A stretch of DNA of 13,739 nt from Prevotella sp. UBA4339 (GCA_002393725.1 DGTJ01000018.1:1-13739); one strand, 5' to 3'. Numbered from the stretch's first letter, positions 6,567 to 13,688 are shown. Notes: generated by a model from the letters alone, not told the origin. A program made the numbers and translations.

Positions 6567-7940
6567 ATGTATAAAAGGCGTGAATCATCCGAGGCGCGTG
6601 TCGGTAATATCGGTATCGGAGGCTCTAATCCAATACGTATCCAGTCGATGGGTACTGTTGACACCAACGATACAGAGGGCTGTGTGGCTCAGGCAAAGCG
6701 CATAATAGATGCTGGAGGAGAACTGGTGAGATTCACTACGCAGGGCACTCGCGAGGCAGAGAACATGAAGAATATCTCTGCAGACCTGAAGGCAGCCGGC
6801 TATCCGACCCCGCTTGTGGCTGATGTACATTTCACGGCTCATACCGCAGACGTGGCTGCCCTGTATTGTGAGAAGGTACGTATCAATCCTGGCAACTATG
6901 TTGACCCGGGGCGCACGTTCAAGCATCTGGAATACACTGATGAGGAGTATGCTGCTGAGCTACAGAAGATTGAGCGCCAGCTGTTGCCGTTCATCAATAT
7001 CTGCAAGGAACATCATACTGCCGTTCGCATAGGAGTGAATCACGGTTCTCTCTCTGACCGTATCATGTCGAGGTATGGCGATACTCCAGAGGGAATCGTA
7101 GAGAGTTGCATGGAGTTCCTGCGTATCTTCCGTCGTGAGAACTTCAATGATGTGGTCATCTCCATAAAGGCATCCAATACTGTTGTCATGGTTACAACGG
7201 TGCGCTTGCTTGTGGCTACAATGGATAAGGAGGATATGCATTATCCTCTGCATCTCGGTGTGACAGAGGCAGGCGAGGGTGAGGACGGACGCATAAAGAG
7301 TGCCGTAGGTATCGGTGCCTTGCTGACAGAGGGCATAGGCGATACGGTGCGCGTGTCGCTCTCTGAGGAACCCGAATGCGAGATTCCCGTAGCACGTAAG
7401 CTTGTCGACTCAGTCGAAGAGTGTGCGGCTCTCCGTGAGAAGGCTGAGTCAGGCATCGCTGACGACACTGTCACTTTGGAGATGCATGAGACCGACTGGG
7501 ATGCCCTGCAGCTTAAAGCGGCAATGGCGGTCGGTGCATTATTCATCGACAAGAAAGCCCATAAGCTTGTTATCCATAACGCAGGCTTTGACGAGTCAAG
7601 ACTTGTTGAGCTTGCTGACGGAATCCTTCAGGCAGCTCGTATTAAGTTCACAAAGACGGAGTACATCTCTTGTCCCGGTTGCGGGCGTACACTCTATAAT
7701 CTTCAGGAAACCATTGCCCGCATCAAGGCAGCTACGAAGGATCTCGTAGGCTTGAAGATCGGCATTATGGGATGCATAGTGAATGGCCCTGGCGAGATGG
7801 CTGATGCAGACTATGGCTATGTCGGTGCAGGACGCGGCAAGATTTCCCTTTACAAGGGGAAGGAGTGCGTTGAAAAGAATATCCCGGAGAATGAGGCTGT
7901 TGAAAAGCTTCTCGAGCTAATACGAACAGACAGACAATAA
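6567..7940 (+). CDS. ispG: 4-hydroxy-3-methylbut-2-enyl diphosphate synthase, compact three-domain form
   Basis: Penultimate step of the MEP isoprenoid pathway: reductive ring opening of MEcPP to HMBPP by a [4Fe-4S] enzyme. The TIM-barrel part covers about 1-265 (RIQSMGT, ADVHF, RIGVNHGS, LGVTEAG, GIGDTVRVSL). The C-terminal cluster domain has C369, C372 (CPGC) and C403 with E410 (GCIVNGPGE), the cluster ligands. Between them about 281-360 form an extra segment absent from the roughly 370-residue E. coli enzyme. It is far shorter than the large A* insert of plant, chlamydial and many Bacteroidota enzymes, which reach about 600 residues or more. Total length is 457. It is the last gene of the rpoN-purE run, followed by a hairpin. 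Identity is very sure; the domain reading is inference from memory of the family. Confidence 0.96.
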   Translation: MYKRRESSEARVGNIGIGGSNPIRIQSMGTVDTNDTEGCVAQAKRIIDAGGELVRFTTQGTREAENMKNISADLKAAGYPTPLVADVHFTAHTADVAALYCEKVRINPGNYVDPGRTFKHLEYTDEEYAAELQKIERQLLPFINICKEHHTAVRIGVNHGSLSDRIMSRYGDTPEGIVESCMEFLRIFRRENFNDVVISIKASNTVVMVTTVRLLVATMDKEDMHYPLHLGVTEAGEGEDGRIKSAVGIGALLTEGIGDTVRVSLSEEPECEIPVARKLVDSVEECAALREKAESGIADDTVTLEMHETDWDALQLKAAMAVGALFIDKKAHKLVIHNAGFDESRLVELADGILQAARIKFTKTEYISCPGCGRTLYNLQETIARIKAATKDLVGLKIGIMGCIVNGPGEMADADYGYVGAGRGKISLYKGKECVEKNIPENEAVEKLLELIRTDRQ

Positions 7941-7944
7941 CTTC

Positions 7945-7982
7945 ATACCAGGTCTGGCAGGGTAAAGAGCCAGACCTGGTAT
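7945..7982. terminator. Hairpin between convergent ispG and sirtuin genes
   Basis: A perfect 14-bp inverted repeat (ATACCAGGTCTGGC at 7945-7958, complement at 7969-7982) encloses a 10-nt loop. It begins 4 bp after the ispG stop and ends 20 bp from the stop of the convergent sirtuin gene, so it can serve both strands. Neither side has a clean run of T (plus side: CTGTTCCTGTT), so it is a weaker intrinsic terminator than the stem suggests, or acts in mRNA 3'-end protection. Confidence 0.7.
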
Positions 7983-8002
7983 CTGTTCCTGTTATCCAGG
8001 TG

Positions 8003-8689
8003 TTATAGTAAAGTGATAAGTTCCTTCATTCCCTCAGAGGCACCCTTCTGTATCTGGTGTACACGTGGGCCTGCCTGGATTGGGTTCGGGTCGATGAGAT
8101 AGATGGGAGCGTCAGGACGTGCATAATGCAGTAGTCCAGCAGCAGGATACACCACCAGTGAGGTGCCGATGACAATCAGGATATCAGCCTCCTGTACTTT
8201 CTCTGCGGCAATGGTGATATTTGGCACTGCCTCACCGAAGAATACTATGAACGGGCGCAACAGAGAACCGTCACCAGCCTTTGTGCCAGGCTCTATCTCA
8301 CAGTTCTCAGGGGTGAGGGTTATCTGATATCGAGGGTCATCGACATCACGGCTGGAGCATACCTTCATAAGCTCACCGTGCAGATGAATCACTTCTGAAG
8401 AGCCTGCCATCTCGTGGAGGTTGTCGACATTCTGAGTGACAACGGTGACATCGTACTGCTCCTCAAGTTTCGCAACGAGCTTATGGCCTTCGTTGGGCTT
8501 CACGTTCCAGCACTTCTTTCGAAGCATATTGTAAAAGTTGGTTACGAGAGTAGGATCGTCAAGCCATCCTTCATGAGTTGCGACTTTCTGTACTGGATAG
8601 TTCTCCCATAGTCCATCAGCATCGCGGAATGTCTTCAAGCCACTTTCCACAGACATGCCTGCACCAGTCAAAACAACAATCTTTTTCAT
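8003..8689 (-). CDS. SIR2-family NAD-dependent protein deacylase lacking zinc cysteines
   Basis: Sirtuin that removes acyl groups from lysines using NAD+, giving nicotinamide and O-acyl-ADP-ribose. It has 228 residues, cytoplasmic and close to E. coli CobB in layout. The NAD-binding GAGMSVESGLKTFRD is at 9-23, TQNVDNLH at 85-92, catalytic H104 in HLHGE, FFGEAVP at 150-156, and IGTSLVVYPA at 174-183. The zinc module is absent: only C111 and C130 remain between H104 and the FGE motif, with no CxxC pair. The YxxR acyl-pocket motif of SIRT5/CobB is also off (Y53-NM-L56-R57). An upstream in-frame start at 8764 would add 25 residues but lies beyond the promoter at 8712-8719; ATG 8689 begins the fold directly. 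Monocistronic. Acyl specificity is unknown. Confidence 0.93.
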   Translation of the reverse strand: MKKIVVLTGAGMSVESGLKTFRDADGLWENYPVQKVATHEGWLDDPTLVTNFYNMLRKKCWNVKPNEGHKLVAKLEEQYDVTVVTQNVDNLHEMAGSSEVIHLHGELMKVCSSRDVDDPRYQITLTPENCEIEPGTKAGDGSLLRPFIVFFGEAVPNITIAAEKVQEADILIVIGTSLVVYPAAGLLHYARPDAPIYLIDPNPIQAGPRVHQIQKGASEGMKELITLL

Positions 8690-8711
8690 AAGCGTTTCCT
8701 TGTTTTTTATG

Positions 8712-8719
8712 CAAATATA
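8712..8719 (-). promoter_or_regulatory. Probable -7 element for the sirtuin gene
   Basis: On the minus strand the sequence reads TATATTTG, matching TAnnTTTG, with transcription expected near 8706 and a leader of about 17 nt before the ATG at 8689. I see no good -33 TTG at the right spacing (only TG near 8740). The position supports the shorter start of the sirtuin. Confidence 0.5.
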
Positions 8720-8794
8720 GGAAATTAGTATCAAAAGGCATTGCACTTTAACTCCTTTTAACAAGCATAACTGCTTTAACTGCCAAAAATGTTG

Positions 8795-8802
8795 TAATTT
8801 TG
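8795..8802 (+). promoter_or_regulatory. Probable -7 element for the FKBP cluster
   Basis: TAATTTTG matches TAnnTTTG. The -33 region around 8772-8778 (TGCTTTA) is weak. The leader to the ATG at 8844 would be about 36 nt. The 154-bp gap 8690-8843 therefore holds divergent promoters for the sirtuin and FKBP units and nothing else I can name. Confidence 0.5.
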
Positions 8803-8843
8803 CAGCCGATTTTTGAGAATATACATTATTATATAGAGAAAGA

Positions 8844-9449
8844 ATGGATAAGTTAAGTTATGCATTGGGTCTTGGCATCGGTCAGCAACTGTCGCAGATG
8901 GGTGCTTCAGACATCAGTGCCGATGATTTTGCACAAGCAATAAAGGATGTGCTGGAGGGAAAGGAACTGAAGGTGTCTCATCGTGAGGCTCAGACAATCG
9001 TTCAGGATTATTTTGCCAAGCAGGAGCAAAAGCTTCAGGCAGAGCGTGCCGAGAAGGGAAAGGTTCATAAGGAGGCTGGAGAGAAATATCTTGCTGAGAA
9101 CGCAAAGAAGGAAGGTATAATCACCTTGCCAAGCGGTCTGCAATATCAGGTGATAAAGGAAGGTAACGGCAAGAAGCCTACTGCAAAGGATACGGTGATG
9201 TGCCACTATGAGGGTTTCCTCATTGATGGTACAGTGTTCGACAGCAGCATTCAGCGCGGTGAGCCAGCCACATTCCCACTTCAGCAGGTTATAGCAGGTT
9301 GGACAGAAGGACTGCAGCTGATGCAGGAAGGTGCGAAGTACCGCTTCTTCATCCCTTATCGCCTGGCCTATGGCGAGGGTGGCGCAGGTAATTCTATTCC
9401 TCCGTTCGCAGCTCTGATTTTCGATGTTGAGCTGATTCAGGTGGTGTGA
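8844..9449 (+). CDS. Cytoplasmic FKBP-type peptidyl-prolyl isomerase (FklB/Mip-like)
   Basis: Catalyses cis-trans isomerisation of Xaa-Pro bonds. It has 201 residues, near E. coli FklB (206), with no signal peptide, so cytoplasmic. Residues about 1-60 form the Mip-type helical dimerisation segment (LSYALGLGIGQQL), followed by a charged linking helix to about 90. The FKBP domain starts at about 97 (SGLQYQVIKEG). All main active-site positions are present by FKBP12 numbering: Y122 (Y26), F132-D133 (F36, D37), F144 (F46), V149-I150 (V55, I56), W153 (W59), Y176 (Y82), F193 (F99). It should be a fully active isomerase. First of three consecutive FKBP genes; the next starts 55 bp on with no terminator or clear promoter between, so co-transcription is likely. 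Confidence 0.93.
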   Translation: MDKLSYALGLGIGQQLSQMGASDISADDFAQAIKDVLEGKELKVSHREAQTIVQDYFAKQEQKLQAERAEKGKVHKEAGEKYLAENAKKEGIITLPSGLQYQVIKEGNGKKPTAKDTVMCHYEGFLIDGTVFDSSIQRGEPATFPLQQVIAGWTEGLQLMQEGAKYRFFIPYRLAYGEGGAGNSIPPFAALIFDVELIQVV

Positions 9450-9504
9450 ATATAAAGTGATAGGAAAAGTAAGAGAATTAAGAGTTTTAAATAATTTATA
9501 GGAA

Positions 9505-10383
9505 ATGAAAAAGATTATGTTTGTAGCCGCAATGGCTATTTCCGCAGCTGCTTTCACAGGATGCGGTAATTCTACCCCAAAGGCAGATTTGAGGTCTGAC
9601 GTAGATACACTGAGCTATGCTATCGGTATGGCGCAGACACAGGGACTGAAGGAGTATCTCGTAAACAACCTGGGTATTGATACAGTCTACATGGCTGACT
9701 TCATCAAGGGTCTTAACGAGGGTGCAAATGCCGGTGACAACAAGAAGCAGGCCGCTTACTATGCTGGTATCCAGATCGGTCAGCAGATCTCTAATCAGAT
9801 GATGAAGGGTATCAACCATCAGATCTTCGGTGATGACTCTACAAAGACTATCTCAATGAAGAACTTCATGGCAGGTTTCGTTAGCGGAACAACTGGCAAG
9901 GGTGGCCTTATGACAGTTGACTCAGCCCAGAATGTAGCTCAGACAATGATGCAGACCATCAAGGCTCGTGAGATGGAGAAGTCATACGGTCCTAACAAAG
10001 AGGCTGGTGAGAAGTTCCTTGCAGCCAACGCAAAGAAGGAAGGCGTAAAGACTCTTCCCAGCGGTGTACAGTATAAGGTCATCAAAGAGGGAACAGGCGC
10101 TATCCCTGCTGATACATCACTCGTGAAGGTTCACTATGAGGGTCGTCTGCTCAACGATTCTGTATTCGACAGCAGCTACAAGCGCGGCCAGCCTATCAAT
10201 CTTCGTTGTAACCAGACAATCAAGGGTTGGACTGACGCAATGGTTCACATGCCTGCAGGTTCTATATGGGAGGTTTACATTCCACAGGAGCTGGCTTACG
10301 GTGAGCGCGAGCAGGGTATGATCAAGCCTTTCTCAATGCTGAAGTTTAAGATTGAGCTTATCGAGGTTAATCCTAAGAAGTAA
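9505..10383 (+). CDS. FKBP-type peptidyl-prolyl isomerase lipoprotein (Mip-like)
   Basis: Envelope-anchored prolyl isomerase of 292 residues. The N-terminus MKKIMFVAAMAISAAAFTGC is a lipoprotein signal with Cys20 as the lipidated residue. About 34-160 form the Mip-type helical region (DTLSYAIGMAQTQG), longer than in the first paralogue. A GPNKEAGEKFL helix precedes the FKBP domain, which begins at about 186. Active-site positions differ from the neighbours: Y211, F221-D222, I240, W242 and Y265 are kept, but the F46 position is Leu233 and the V55 position is Thr239, and there is a Cys235 in the same strand. Activity or ligand preference may be altered. The stop shares a base with the ATG of the third paralogue (TAATG). 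Inner or outer leaflet anchoring cannot be told. Confidence 0.92.
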   Translation: MKKIMFVAAMAISAAAFTGCGNSTPKADLRSDVDTLSYAIGMAQTQGLKEYLVNNLGIDTVYMADFIKGLNEGANAGDNKKQAAYYAGIQIGQQISNQMMKGINHQIFGDDSTKTISMKNFMAGFVSGTTGKGGLMTVDSAQNVAQTMMQTIKAREMEKSYGPNKEAGEKFLAANAKKEGVKTLPSGVQYKVIKEGTGAIPADTSLVKVHYEGRLLNDSVFDSSYKRGQPINLRCNQTIKGWTDAMVHMPAGSIWEVYIPQELAYGEREQGMIKPFSMLKFKIELIEVNPKK

Positions 10384-11351
10384 TGAAGAAAGTAATCATA
10401 TTGGCACTCGCTCTCGTAGCGAGTGCCTCTTTGTATACAGCAGCCGCTGCATCAAAGAAAAAGGCTAAGAAACAGAAGGCTCCGGTGGTGATGCCTGTCC
10501 AGTTGAATAATGGCAGTGATACATTAAGTTATGTTGCAGGAATGAGTGTCACTAATGGTCTTGTTCCTTATCTTGTTCAGCAGAAGGGGATAGACACTAC
10601 CTATATGGCAGATTTCGTGAGAGGCATGAAGGAGCTCTTTGATGCAGGCACAGACCCGAAGATGAAGGCATACGCTGCAGGTCTCGAGATTGCCAGTCAG
10701 TTGCGCGACCGTATGCTGCCAGGTATGAAGAGGGACTTTACCGACACTCCTGACTCAATAATTGATGCTGTCGTATTCCGTGGCTTTACGGATGCCTTGC
10801 TCAATGATACCACTTTATTCAAGCAGGATGCTGCTGAAAGTCTCTTCAAGACGCTTCAGCAGACAAACAAGGAAGCCAAGATTGAGAAGCTGTGGGGTCC
10901 AAACCGTGACGCAGGTAAGAAATTCCTTGCCGAGAATGCCAAGAAAGAGGGAGTGGTTACGCTTCCCAGTGGTCTTCAGTATAAGGTCCTTGTGAAAGGT
11001 GAGGGTGAGATACCTCAGGTGTCGGAGAAGGTGTTTGTAAACTATGAGGGACGTCTTGTCGATGGCACAGTCTTCGATGCCTCGTCCAAGCATGGCAGCA
11101 AGCCTTCAGAGTTCCGCCCCAATCAGGTCATCAAGGGTTGGACTGAGGCTCTGACGATGATGCCTGTAGGTTCGAAGTGGCAGCTCTATATCCCTTACGA
11201 ACTCGGATACGGAGAGCAGGAGGCAGGCACTATCAAACCATTCAGCACTCTGATCTTCGATGTGGAGCTGGTGGGAATAGACAAGCCTAAGCCAGAGGAG
11301 CCTGTCGTTGAGGAAAAACCATCAAAAAAGGCTAAGAAATCCAAGAAATGA
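10383..11351 (+). CDS. Exported FKBP-type peptidyl-prolyl isomerase with Lys-rich ends
   Basis: A 322-residue Mip-like isomerase. Residues 1-23 form a signal peptide (MKKVIILALALVASASLYTA, then AAA) with no lipobox Cys, so probably periplasmic. The mature N-terminus is strongly basic (KKKAKKQK at 25-32), and the C-terminus has a Pro/Glu stretch then KKAKKSKK (315-322). About 47-165 form the helical Mip region (DTLSYVAGMSVTNG), paralogous to that of the lipoprotein. The FKBP domain runs from about 196 to 298 with Y221, F231-D232, F244, V249-I250, W253, Y276 and F292 at the classical active-site places, so it is probably active. It overlaps the preceding gene by TAATG, which fixes the start and implies coupled translation. 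An intrinsic terminator follows at once. Confidence 0.92.
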   Translation: MKKVIILALALVASASLYTAAAASKKKAKKQKAPVVMPVQLNNGSDTLSYVAGMSVTNGLVPYLVQQKGIDTTYMADFVRGMKELFDAGTDPKMKAYAAGLEIASQLRDRMLPGMKRDFTDTPDSIIDAVVFRGFTDALLNDTTLFKQDAAESLFKTLQQTNKEAKIEKLWGPNRDAGKKFLAENAKKEGVVTLPSGLQYKVLVKGEGEIPQVSEKVFVNYEGRLVDGTVFDASSKHGSKPSEFRPNQVIKGWTEALTMMPVGSKWQLYIPYELGYGEQEAGTIKPFSTLIFDVELVGIDKPKPEEPVVEEKPSKKAKKSKK

Positions 11352-11353
11352 GC

Positions 11354-11390
11354 AAGTGTGTCACAAAAGTGACGCACTTTTTTCATTTTT
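11354..11390 (+). terminator. Intrinsic terminator of the FKBP operon
   Basis: An 11-bp stem (AAGTGTGTCAC at 11354-11364 with GTGACGCACTT at 11369-11379, one G-U pair) has a tight AAAA loop. It is followed by TTTT, CA and TTTTT. It starts 3 bp after the stop codon of the third FKBP gene. This is the clearest terminator in the window. Confidence 0.88.
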
Positions 11391-11402
11391 CTTCGAGAAA
11401 AG

Positions 11403-11433
11403 TTGCATTATTCGATTAAATTGTTTACTTTTG
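11403..11433 (+). promoter_or_regulatory. Bacteroidota-type promoter for the Lrp/peptidase unit
   Basis: TTG at 11403-11405, exactly 20 nt, then TACTTTTG at 11426-11433 fit the consensus with no mismatch. The transcription start should be near 11439, giving a leader of about 24 nt. The odd palindrome ACAAATTGT (11437-11445) sits right at the predicted start and is a possible operator for the regulator encoded next; that is speculative. Confidence 0.75.
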
Positions 11434-11462
11434 CTGACAAATTGTAAACTGTAACTTGAATA

Positions 11463-11930
11463 ATGGAGAAAATTGATCATCTAGACAAAAAGATACTAAG
11501 CATTCTGTCCAAGAATGCCCGTATCGCTTTTAAGGATGTAGCGGCAGAATGCAATGTGTCTCGTGCCGCTATTCATCAGCGTGTTCAGCACCTGATAGAG
11601 GCGCAGGTAATCACCGGTAGCGGATTTGATGTGAATCCCAAGAGCCTGGGCTATTCTACATGTACTTATGTGGGCATTAACCTGGAGAAAGGCTCTATGT
11701 ATAAGGATGTCGTTGAGCGGTTAAGGCATATTCCTGAGATCGTGGAGTGTCATTTCACTACTGGCCCTTATACAATGCTTGTGAAACTTTATGCACGTGA
11801 TAATGAGCAGCTGATGGACTTGCTCAACGGACAGCTACAGGGTATCCCTGGTGTGGTAGCTACAGAGACCCTTATCTCGCTGGAGCAGAGCATAAAGCGG
11901 GAGATCATGGTTAAGCCCGATGAAGAATAG
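11463..11930 (+). CDS. Lrp/AsnC-family transcriptional regulator
   Basis: Feast/famine-type regulator of 155 residues, the usual length; such proteins bind DNA as octamers or dimers and sense amino acids. An N-terminal winged helix-turn-helix covers about 6-52 (LDKKILSILSKNAR, then VAAECNVSRAAIHQRVQHL as recognition region). The RAM effector domain covers about 65-145 (TYVGINLEKG, HFTTGPYTMLVKLYARD). In the RAM loop the common GxYD reads GPYT, so the ligand may differ from leucine. The gene has its own strong promoter and ends 6 bp before the fused peptidase gene, which suggests that it controls, or is co-induced with, peptide breakdown. The specific effector is unknown. Confidence 0.93.
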   Translation: MEKIDHLDKKILSILSKNARIAFKDVAAECNVSRAAIHQRVQHLIEAQVITGSGFDVNPKSLGYSTCTYVGINLEKGSMYKDVVERLRHIPEIVECHFTTGPYTMLVKLYARDNEQLMDLLNGQLQGIPGVVATETLISLEQSIKREIMVKPDEE

Positions 11931-11936
11931 GCTATT

Positions 11937-13688
11937 ATGGGCAAGTTTGATCTGCAGTCGTATCTCGACAATATCTATTCTCGCTTTCCCGAGGCTGAAT
12001 ATCAGCCAGTGATAGGAATAACGGGCAATTTTGGGGATGAGACGTGTAAACTGGGCCAGGGCTATTATCAGTCTGTAGTGGCAGCAGGAGGAGTGCCGAT
12101 GATTATCCCTCCCGTAGAGGATGTCAATACACTTGTCAACACCCTTGACCATATAGATGCCCTTATCCTCAGTGGTGGAGCAGACATCAACCCCCTCTTT
12201 GGAGGCGATGAGCCCTCACCACGCCTGGGTGGTATCAACCGGCAGCGTGACCTTCCGGAACTGATGATCACCCGTCTGGCTTATAATCGTCAGATCCCCA
12301 TCCTTGCTATCTGTCGGGGCATTCAGACCCTTGCCGTCGCACTTGGTGGCAAGGTGGCTCAGGATATCTCTATTCAGGCAACTATTAAGCACTCCCAAGA
12401 AGCTGACCGTGCGGAGCAGACTCACAGCATAAAGATAGCAGAGGATTCTATATTGCGTCGTCTGTATGGCGAGGAGAAAATCTATGTAAACTCCTTTCAC
12501 CATCAGGCTGTGAAGGAGACGGGCGATAAGTTCCGTGTTGTAGCAAAGTCTCCTGACGGTATTATAGAGGCTATGGAGAGTAGTGAGTATAAGTCTATTA
12601 TAGGAGTGCAGTGGCATCCGGAATGTCTGGATGAAGGCAAGCCGCTCTTCCGCTGGCTTGTGGAAGAGGCTAAGGCTTTCCGGAAGGCAAATGAGCTGCA
12701 TGACCGTGTATTGACGCTCGACACCCATTGTGACACCCCGATGTTCTTCCCGCAGGGAATCCATTTCGATCATCGCGACTCGAAGATACTTGTTGACCTG
12801 CATAAGATGAACGAGGGTCGTCAGGATGCAACTATTATGGTGGCTTACCTGCCTCAACCGAAAATAGGGGAGACATTCTCTTCGCTTGTTGATTTCGATG
12901 TACAGGGACCATTGGAGTATGCTGACCTGATCTTCGACAAGATAGAGGAGATAACAGAGGCAAACCGTAAGTATATCAGCATTGCCCGCACCCCTGGTGA
13001 CCTGTATGAGGATAAGCGTAACGGGCGGAAATCGATAATGCTGGGAATAGAGAATGGTATAGCCCTCAACGGTCAGTTGCAGAATCTCCAGCACTTTGCG
13101 CAGCGCGGAGTGGTGTATATCACTCTGTGCCACAATGGCGATAACGAGATATGCGATTCTGCCAAGGGGTGCAATACCCATGGAGGCGTGAGTCGTTTTG
13201 GAGAACAGGTGATCCGTGAGATGAACCGCCTCGGAATCATGGTTGACATGAGTCATGCTGCCGAGAAGAGCTTCTATGACGCACTTGAGATAAGCAGTAT
13301 GCCTATCGTGTGCAGCCATAGCAGTAGCCGTGCGCTCTGCGATCATCCCCGTAACCTCACCGACGACCAGATGCGAGCCCTTGCTGCCAAAGGAGGTGTG
13401 GCTCAGACAACACTTTATCCTGGATTCCTGAAGAAAGACGGAGAGGCCACAATCATCGATGCCATCGAGCATCTTGAGCATGCCATAAAGATAATGGGTA
13501 TCGATCATGTCGGACTTGGAACAGACTTCGATGGCGATGGCGGGGTGAAAGGTCTTGCAGACTCTTCTGAGCTTATCAACTTCACCCGTCAGCTGCTTGC
13601 CCGCAGATACAGCGAGCGCGACATACAGAAGATCTGGGGAGGAAACTTCCTCAGAGTCATGGGACAGGTGCAGAAAATTAGAAATTAA
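11937..13688 (+). CDS. Fusion of a class I amidotransferase-like gamma-glutamyl hydrolase (C26) and membrane dipeptidase (M19)
   Basis: Two complete enzymes in one 583-residue chain with no signal peptide, so probably cytoplasmic. Residues about 23-245 match peptidase C26/PuuD-type class I glutamine amidotransferases, which cut gamma-glutamyl bonds: ALILSGGADINP (75-86), nucleophile C126 in ICRGIQ, FHHQAV (187-192), and catalytic H227 with E229 in WHPE. Residues about 255-575 match M19 (renal-dipeptidase type) zinc dipeptidases: H264-C-D266 (first zinc ligands), E372 (bridging, GIENG), H440 (DMSH), H461 (SHSS), R472 (HPRN) and D530 (GTDFDG). All catalytic residues of both halves are intact. 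Likely role (inference): successive removal of gamma-glutamyl groups and cleavage of the resulting dipeptides, as in gamma-glutamyl peptide or cell-wall peptide salvage. It sits 6 bp after the Lrp-type regulator. Database entries may name only one domain. Confidence 0.92.
   Translation: MGKFDLQSYLDNIYSRFPEAEYQPVIGITGNFGDETCKLGQGYYQSVVAAGGVPMIIPPVEDVNTLVNTLDHIDALILSGGADINPLFGGDEPSPRLGGINRQRDLPELMITRLAYNRQIPILAICRGIQTLAVALGGKVAQDISIQATIKHSQEADRAEQTHSIKIAEDSILRRLYGEEKIYVNSFHHQAVKETGDKFRVVAKSPDGIIEAMESSEYKSIIGVQWHPECLDEGKPLFRWLVEEAKAFRKANELHDRVLTLDTHCDTPMFFPQGIHFDHRDSKILVDLHKMNEGRQDATIMVAYLPQPKIGETFSSLVDFDVQGPLEYADLIFDKIEEITEANRKYISIARTPGDLYEDKRNGRKSIMLGIENGIALNGQLQNLQHFAQRGVVYITLCHNGDNEICDSAKGCNTHGGVSRFGEQVIREMNRLGIMVDMSHAAEKSFYDALEISSMPIVCSHSSSRALCDHPRNLTDDQMRALAAKGGVAQTTLYPGFLKKDGEATIIDAIEHLEHAIKIMGIDHVGLGTDFDGDGGVKGLADSSELINFTRQLLARRYSERDIQKIWGGNFLRVMGQVQKIRN

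Noticed and set aside
8907..9557. A 216-codon minus-strand frame across the first FKBP gene
   Set aside because: Antisense to a clear FKBP coding sequence; the hydrophobic translation comes from the complement of Lys/Glu-rich codons.
12216..13508. A 430-codon open frame on the minus strand
   Set aside because: It lies wholly inside the fusion peptidase gene, whose plus-strand product carries every catalytic residue of two enzyme families. The minus product shows no recognisable domain and is a shadow.
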